Assembly: GCF_004210375.1 (NCBI RefSeq)
Contig: NC_134828.1
Span: 23,304,400 to 23,368,399, forward strand
Direction of reading: 5' to 3'
Source: Tachypleus tridentatus
Lineage: Eukaryota; Arthropoda; Merostomata; Xiphosura; Limulidae
DNA: 64,000 nucleotides
Shown: positions 59,090-64,000 of the stretch, piece by piece
How positions within the stretch are numbered: the first letter of the stretch is position 1
Layout: each line of letters opens with the position of its first letter
The notes under the pieces: generated by a model
Seen by the model: only the letters and a program-made list of their open reading frames with translations
Told to the model about the DNA's origin: nothing
The model's database searches: none
Position numbers and translations under genes: made by a program

Positions 59090-59866
59090 GTTGATCATCA
59101 AAACTGAAACCATCTTGTTGTTTGACAGTATTCATTATACATATTTTGTGTGGCATAGAACCATTGATTATCAAAACTGAAACCATCTTGCTGTTTGACA
59201 GTATTTATTATACATATTTTGTGTGACATAGAACCATTGATTATCAAAACTGAAACCATCTTGCTGTTTGACAGTATTTAGTATACATATTTTGTGTGGC
59301 ATAGAACCATTGATTATCAAAACTGAAACCATCTTGCTGTTTGACAGTATTTATTATACATATTTTGTGTGGCATAGAACCATTGATTATCAAAACTGAA
59401 ACCATCTTGCTGTTTGACAGTATTTAGTATACATATTTTGTGTGGCATAGAACCATTGATTATCAAAACTGAAACCATCTTGCTGTTTGACAGTATTTAT
59501 TATGCATATTTTGTGTGGCATATAACCATTGATTATCAAAACTGAAACCATCTTGCTGTTTGACAGTATTCATTGTACATATTTTGTGTGGCATAGAACC
59601 ATTGATTATCAAAACTGAAACCATCTTGCTGTTTGACAGTATTTATTATACATATTTTGTGTGGCATAGAACCATTGATTATCAAAACTGAAACCATCTT
59701 GCTGTTTGACAGTATTCATTGTACATATTTTGTGTGGCATAGAACCATTGATTATCAAAACTGAAACCATCTTGCTGTTTGACAGTATTCATTGTACATA
59801 TTTTGTGTGGCATAGAACCATTGATTATCAAAACTGAAACCATCTTGCTGTTTGACAGTATTTCTA
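59090..59866. repeat. Minisatellite, 73 bp x about 10.5, in HAUS3 intron 11
   Basis: Unit marked by CCATTGATTATCAAAACTGA at 59161, 59234, 59307 and so on, 73 bp apart. Main variants: TATTTATTATACAT/TATTCATTGTACAT/TATTTAGTATACAT. Confidence 0.96.
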
Positions 59867-61109
59867 ATATGCAACATTTGACATGACATAAATTTAAGAT
59901 CTGAAATCTGCTTTATTTTGTATGATTTATGAGAAAAGAAGTCATAATCAGTAGAATGTTTTTACTTTTTAAGGAAATAATGATTAGCAAAGTTTTCTTC
60001 CTCTTTCTTTGACTGTAGATGCAGTATTCTTTTTGTATTTAGTGTTCTCAAATTCCCAAGAAGGTCCCCTTTATTAGAGCTGTGTAATTTGATAGTTATT
60101 TGTAAGCGTCAGTTAGTCTTGTGTGAACTAATAAAAAATATGACCAGGTTTATTGTCACAAAAATAATCACATAACTGATACAGTTTTATTATGTTTGTT
60201 GTTAAGCACAAAGCTATATAATGAGCTGTCTGTGCTCTACCCATTACTAGCTTTATGGGTCGTTTTTTACTACTTGTGTGACTTTGAAAGAGGGGGAATT
60301 GTTTGAGGGTTCAATTCTCACTTCCACCAAACTCGCTTATTTTGACAATGTTACAAATGTCAAATAACTAATTACCAAATATCATTAATTTTCCAGCTTT
60401 ACTCTTGGTTTGGAATACTCTCAGTAGAGCTGGAACTGGGAATCTAAAGTTTGATGTATAAATAATAGTCTGCATAACAGAGTCTTTAACGTGTATGTAA
60501 CAACAATTTAAACCATATTACTGTTTACTGCCCAAATAAGTAATGATTTATTATTGTTTTTGCACTGTGGTAAATTTCACATTCTGCTGGCTGATATATT
60601 CTATATTCTAAGACTTGTAGTTCAAGATTTGACTGTGTGTATAGGGAGTGTGGCTAACAAATATGAGAAACAGTATGAGCGTATGCTAATCATTTCAATA
60701 TTAAATGTGTAATTTGTCAACTGAATGTGTTACTGTAACAGCCCTGATCAGCACACTGGGTCTAAACATATATACTCCGATGACTCTCTCTCATTTGTAT
60801 ATCTTTTTACATGATCCTTACAAATTATATTGATTTATGTAATTGTCAAGTATAAACCCTGGATCCATATGATACTATTGTTTTTGAAAGAGGTAGATGG
60901 ATTACATAACTCTTAATATTTATTTGGGGTCCATGCAGTTCACATTTATTTCACATTATTGGCTGTTATAGAGAATAATTTATCAAAGCAGTACAGTATT
61001 ATCTGGTCTGTTTGCTTGTAACATCACTGTGGTAAGCATGTGTACACATTTCATCTCTTTACAACTGTTTTCTGTGGTGACTGTTTATAATGTCATAGTT
61101 TACAGAACC
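59867..61109. other. HAUS3 intron 11, unassigned
   Basis: No exon of HAUS3 was found here. 60195-60345 has SINE-like scraps (CACAAAGCTATATAATGAGC; GAGGGTTCAATTCTCAC, a box B-like motif) from an old tRNA-derived SINE. Confidence 0.4.
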
Positions 61110-61544
61110 TTTGTTCAGTAACACTCCCCCTCGGTGTGGATTCCTGTATGTGGTGAGGGGACCTCCCAGGGAAGGTTCTGTTCTGTCTGGTTACCTTTTC
61201 TGGGATTTAAACATCCACCCCCGTGTTTGCTGTGCGTGGCGACCCGTGAAGGGGAGGAGAGGATCCTGGTGGTTGAGGGATCCAACCCTAACACACCACT
61301 TTGGCCTTGAATTCCAGTAGATGGGCGGCCTTTGGGTGGCCCACTTGGGCTAGAGTCAACCAAGTACCAGTGTTGAAAATTCTCAACGGGTGTTGTGGAC
61401 ATTGTGCCTGATGCTGGTGTTTGGGTATAGTGCTCATGAAACCCTGGCGTTGCTGCATTGTCCTTGCATGACATTGTAGTGCATCCACTTGTAGGGCTCC
61501 ATGGTGGGTGGGGTCAGTGGGTACCAAAATTTTTATTTTTTCTT

Positions 61545-62814
61545 ATGGATCCTCCTTCAAAAAATTTAAATAAAATAGTGAAAAAACAGTCAATAGGTAA
61601 GTGACCACGTCTTGAAAACTCTGAACAGCAATCTTCAACATCTGTAACACACGTACCTCATTTTCTTATATTACATTCTCTTTCAGAAAAACCTTTAGGG
61701 CAATTATCCCCCTATTTTATTCAGAAGGGACTAGAAGGTCTTGCTGGCTCTCCAAAGTCAGTAAAGAAGCTTCGATCTGAAGACATATTAGTTGAAACAT
61801 CCACAACCCACCACATTGAACTCCTCTTGAATTCAACGGCAATTGGGGATATACTGGTTGAGGTTACCCCTCATGCTACCTTGAATTCATCACGAGGAGT
61901 TATTGTTGAGGGGGATTTGAAGAATGTCCCTAAGTCAGAGATTCTTGCTGGTCTCTCCACTCAAGGAGTTTCTGCAGTGAGGCGCATCTCCACTCGCAAA
62001 GATGGAGTTACACTGCCAACAAATACCCTCATTTTGACATTTACATCATCACGTGTACCTGCCACCATCAAGGCAGGTTATCTCATTTGCAGGGTACAGC
62101 CATACATTCCAAACCCTCTCCGATGTTTCCAATGTCAGAGGTTCGGCCACTCAAAGACATCATGTCGTGGTTCCCCGACATGTGCTCGTTGTGGTGGCAA
62201 GGAGCACAATGCCTATGAATGTGACATGGACCCACATTGCATCAACTGCAATAGTTCTCACCCTTCCTACTTTCGTTCTTGCCCAAAATGGTTGGAAGAA
62301 AAAGAGGTGCAGCGTTTGAAAACGACTCATAACATTAGTTATCCTGAGGCTCGGAAATTGCTGCCCGCCACTCCATCTCGGACATATGCTGCTGCACTTT
62401 GTTCCACAATTACAGTGGGAGTGCAGACGGATCTCTCTGTGCCTCTAAGAGAATCGTTTTCAAAACAAATGAAAAGCCTTTTGACCTCCATGGTTAAAAA
62501 AGGTTGATGAATCGACTTCCACACCAATCTCTGTTCCTCCCATACATTTCAACAAACCTCAAGATCCACATCCTTCAGTTTCAAATACAGGCATTTCTTT
62601 TGATACATCTTTTTCTCCCACCCCGAGAGGCAAAACAATCGTTCGTTCGCGTCCTCAGTCATTGGAATCCCCTTCCAATAACAAAGACCTGCCCAATTGA
62701 CCCAGGGCAGGATCCATGGAGGTTGATAGACCTCCTCCGACTAAGGACAGTAAGGAAAAAAGACGTGGTCGTAAACCGAAGGGTTCTCCAGCCACTTCAC
62801 CTACCCGTTCTTAA
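61545..62814 (+). pseudogene. LINE ORF1 (gag-like, CCHC zinc knuckles), disrupted
   Basis: Starts MDPPSKNLNKIVKKQSIGK, then an in-frame TGA at about 61602. The frame continues with LILHSLSEKPLGQLSPYFIQ and TLILTFTSSRVPATIKAGYL to PYIPNPLRCFQCQRFGHSKT. Zinc knuckles: CFQCQRFGHSKTSC, then CARCGGKEHNAYEC and CINCNSSHPSYFRSC. These are nucleic-acid-binding knuckles of ORF1 proteins in I/Jockey LINEs. At about 62497-62503 an A-run indel puts the tail (VDESTSTPISVPP to GSPATSPTRS) into another frame, which also has a TGA at about 62698. The natural stop would be TAA at 62812-62814, three bases before the ORF2 ATG. Confidence 0.85.
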
Positions 62815-62816
62815 AA

Positions 62817-64000
62817 ATGGCCACCTTGATACAATGGAACTGTCGAGGTTTACATTCTAATCTGGATTATATCAAAACACTGATTGCTTCCTACCATCCT
62901 GTATGTCTTTCCTTACAAGAAACTTTTCTAAAACCTGCTGATACAGTCACCATTCGGCAGTTTTCTCTGTACAGAAATGACAGGCTGTGTGATGGACGAG
63001 TACATGGAGGGGGTGGGACTATTGGTTGATCAGCATGTGCCCACCCTGTCTTTGTCACTTAACACACCCTTGGAGGCCATAGCCATCTGTGTTTCCTTGG
63101 GTCATAGCATCACTGTTTGTTCTCTCTACCTGTCACCTGGAGAGATATACGATCAATCAGACCTTGATGCTCTTGTTGAACAGTTGCCGTCTCCATTTCT
63201 AATCTTGGGGGACTTTAATGGACATCATCCCTTCTGGGGAAGTGCTGTTATTGATGGGAGGGGTCGCTCTGTAGAGCGTATGCTCTCTGATCACAACCAT
63301 TATCTTTTCAATACTGGTTCTTCCACTTATTTTCACGCACCTAGTCAGTCCTTTACCACTATTGATCTCTCAGTTTGCTCCCCTTCATTATTCTCCCATT
63401 TTTCATGGAGGGTTGACAATAATCCACAAGGCAGTGATCATTTTCCTATACTTTTGAGAGAGACTGGCCGTGGTCGATGCCACCCTACCCGCGTGCCCCG
63501 GTGGAAGCTGGATCAGGCAGACTGGTCCACTTTCACTGTTCTCACAGAACTTGATCCTGCCATCGTGAATCAGCCATCAATAGACGACTGTGTGGCAGCG
63601 GTAACTGGCTGTATTATACAAGCAGCTGCTCAGTGTATTCCTAAAACCTCAACACGTTTTCCATGATATCCTTGTCCGTGGTGGAATCCTGCTTGCCACT
63701 TAGCACGGAAGGCTCAAAAACGGGCCTGGGAAACTTTTCGTAGATATCCCACACTTTCGAACCTCGTCGCTTTCCAACAGGCCTGTGCACATGCTAAGTG
63801 GGTAAGACGTCAAAGTCAGAAGGAATCTTGGATTAAGTTCACAACTAGCATATCTTCTACCACCAGTTCCAAGGTCATATGGGACAGGATTCGAAAGGTT
63901 AATGGGCACTACAATTCTATCCCGCTCTCGATCTTACTCTCTGATGGTCAGGAGGTGGCTGATGTACGGAGCATCGCTGATACTCTAGGTGAAAGCTTTT
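62817..64000 (+). pseudogene. LINE ORF2 (AP endonuclease region, start of RT linker), disrupted
   Basis: MATLIQWNCRGLHSNLDYIK and LSLQETFL are the N-terminal catalytic motifs of the APE-type endonuclease (W-N-x-x-G; Q-E-T). A one-base indel in a G-run at about 63005-63020 shifts the frame. The next frame holds FLILGDFNGHHPFWGS (G-D-F-N), then FTTIDLSVCSP and GSDHFPILL (S-D-H) of the same domain. A TGA at 63664-63666 interrupts it before PWWNPACHLARKAQKRAW, the linker toward the reverse transcriptase. It runs off the window edge. Confidence 0.88.

Larger units (their letters stand above)
61110..64000 (+). mobile_element. I/Jockey-type LINE, 5' UTR to ORF2 (3' end beyond window)
   Basis: GC-richer than its surroundings. 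A 5' region of about 430 bp (61110-61544) precedes ORF1 and ORF2. Both ORFs are damaged, so this copy cannot move by itself. It sits in the same orientation as HAUS3, in its intron 11 or just beyond the gene. Confidence 0.85.

Noticed and set aside
61115-61527. Minus-strand open frames of 79 and 119 codons
   Set aside because: They fall in the GC-richer LINE 5' UTR, where stops are rarer; no family resemblance.

Overview
The window is animal nuclear DNA: AT-rich, with GT-AG introns and long intergenic and intronic tracts full of retroelement relics, tRNA-derived SINEs and minisatellites. The abundant SINE, with its tRNA-like head and conserved long body, is one I associate with horseshoe crabs (Tachypleus/Limulus). 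The best guess is therefore a xiphosuran chelicerate. That is inference from repeat style, not proof.

Genes. (1) 581-3705 (+): the last four coding exons of plastin/fimbrin, an actin-bundling calponin-homology protein. (2) 15571-17751 (-): an apparently intronless 726-codon gene for a protein with seven U1/JAZ-type C2H2 zinc fingers, probably RNA-binding. (3) 33777-58859 (+): eleven exons, about 522 codons, of HAUS3, a subunit of the augmin complex that branches spindle microtubules. Its C-terminal exons must lie beyond base 64000. A broken copy of the zinc-finger gene sits at 5415-5807.

Layout. 1-3705 plastin, with two local tandem duplications (512 bp in an intron; a 3' part of exon 3). 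5415-12830 and 17394-32435 are two copies of one segmental duplication. They share the zinc-finger gene 5' end, a 281-bp unit (one copy on the right, four on the left), two LINE 3' ends and about 1.5 kb of unique-looking DNA. They differ by large indels and by independent SINE insertions. Between and inside them lie Penelope-like reverse transcriptase relics and a hairpin element with a hammerhead-ribozyme-like core. 32775-60000 is the HAUS3 neighbourhood. It carries four unrelated minisatellites (88 bp x 6, 76 bp x about 50, 25 bp x about 64, 73 bp x about 10), a degenerate DIRS-like element with a nested hAT fragment, a mariner-derived MITE and a reversed LINE. 61110-64000 is a GC-richer, damaged I/Jockey-type LINE with ORF1 and the ORF2 endonuclease region.

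The three genes have unrelated cellular jobs (actin bundling, probable RNA binding, mitotic spindle) and nothing suggests shared regulation. The most unusual material is structural: intronic arrays whose units look like splice acceptors or AG|GT junctions, the rearranged segmental duplication, and the ribozyme-like retroelement hairpins.
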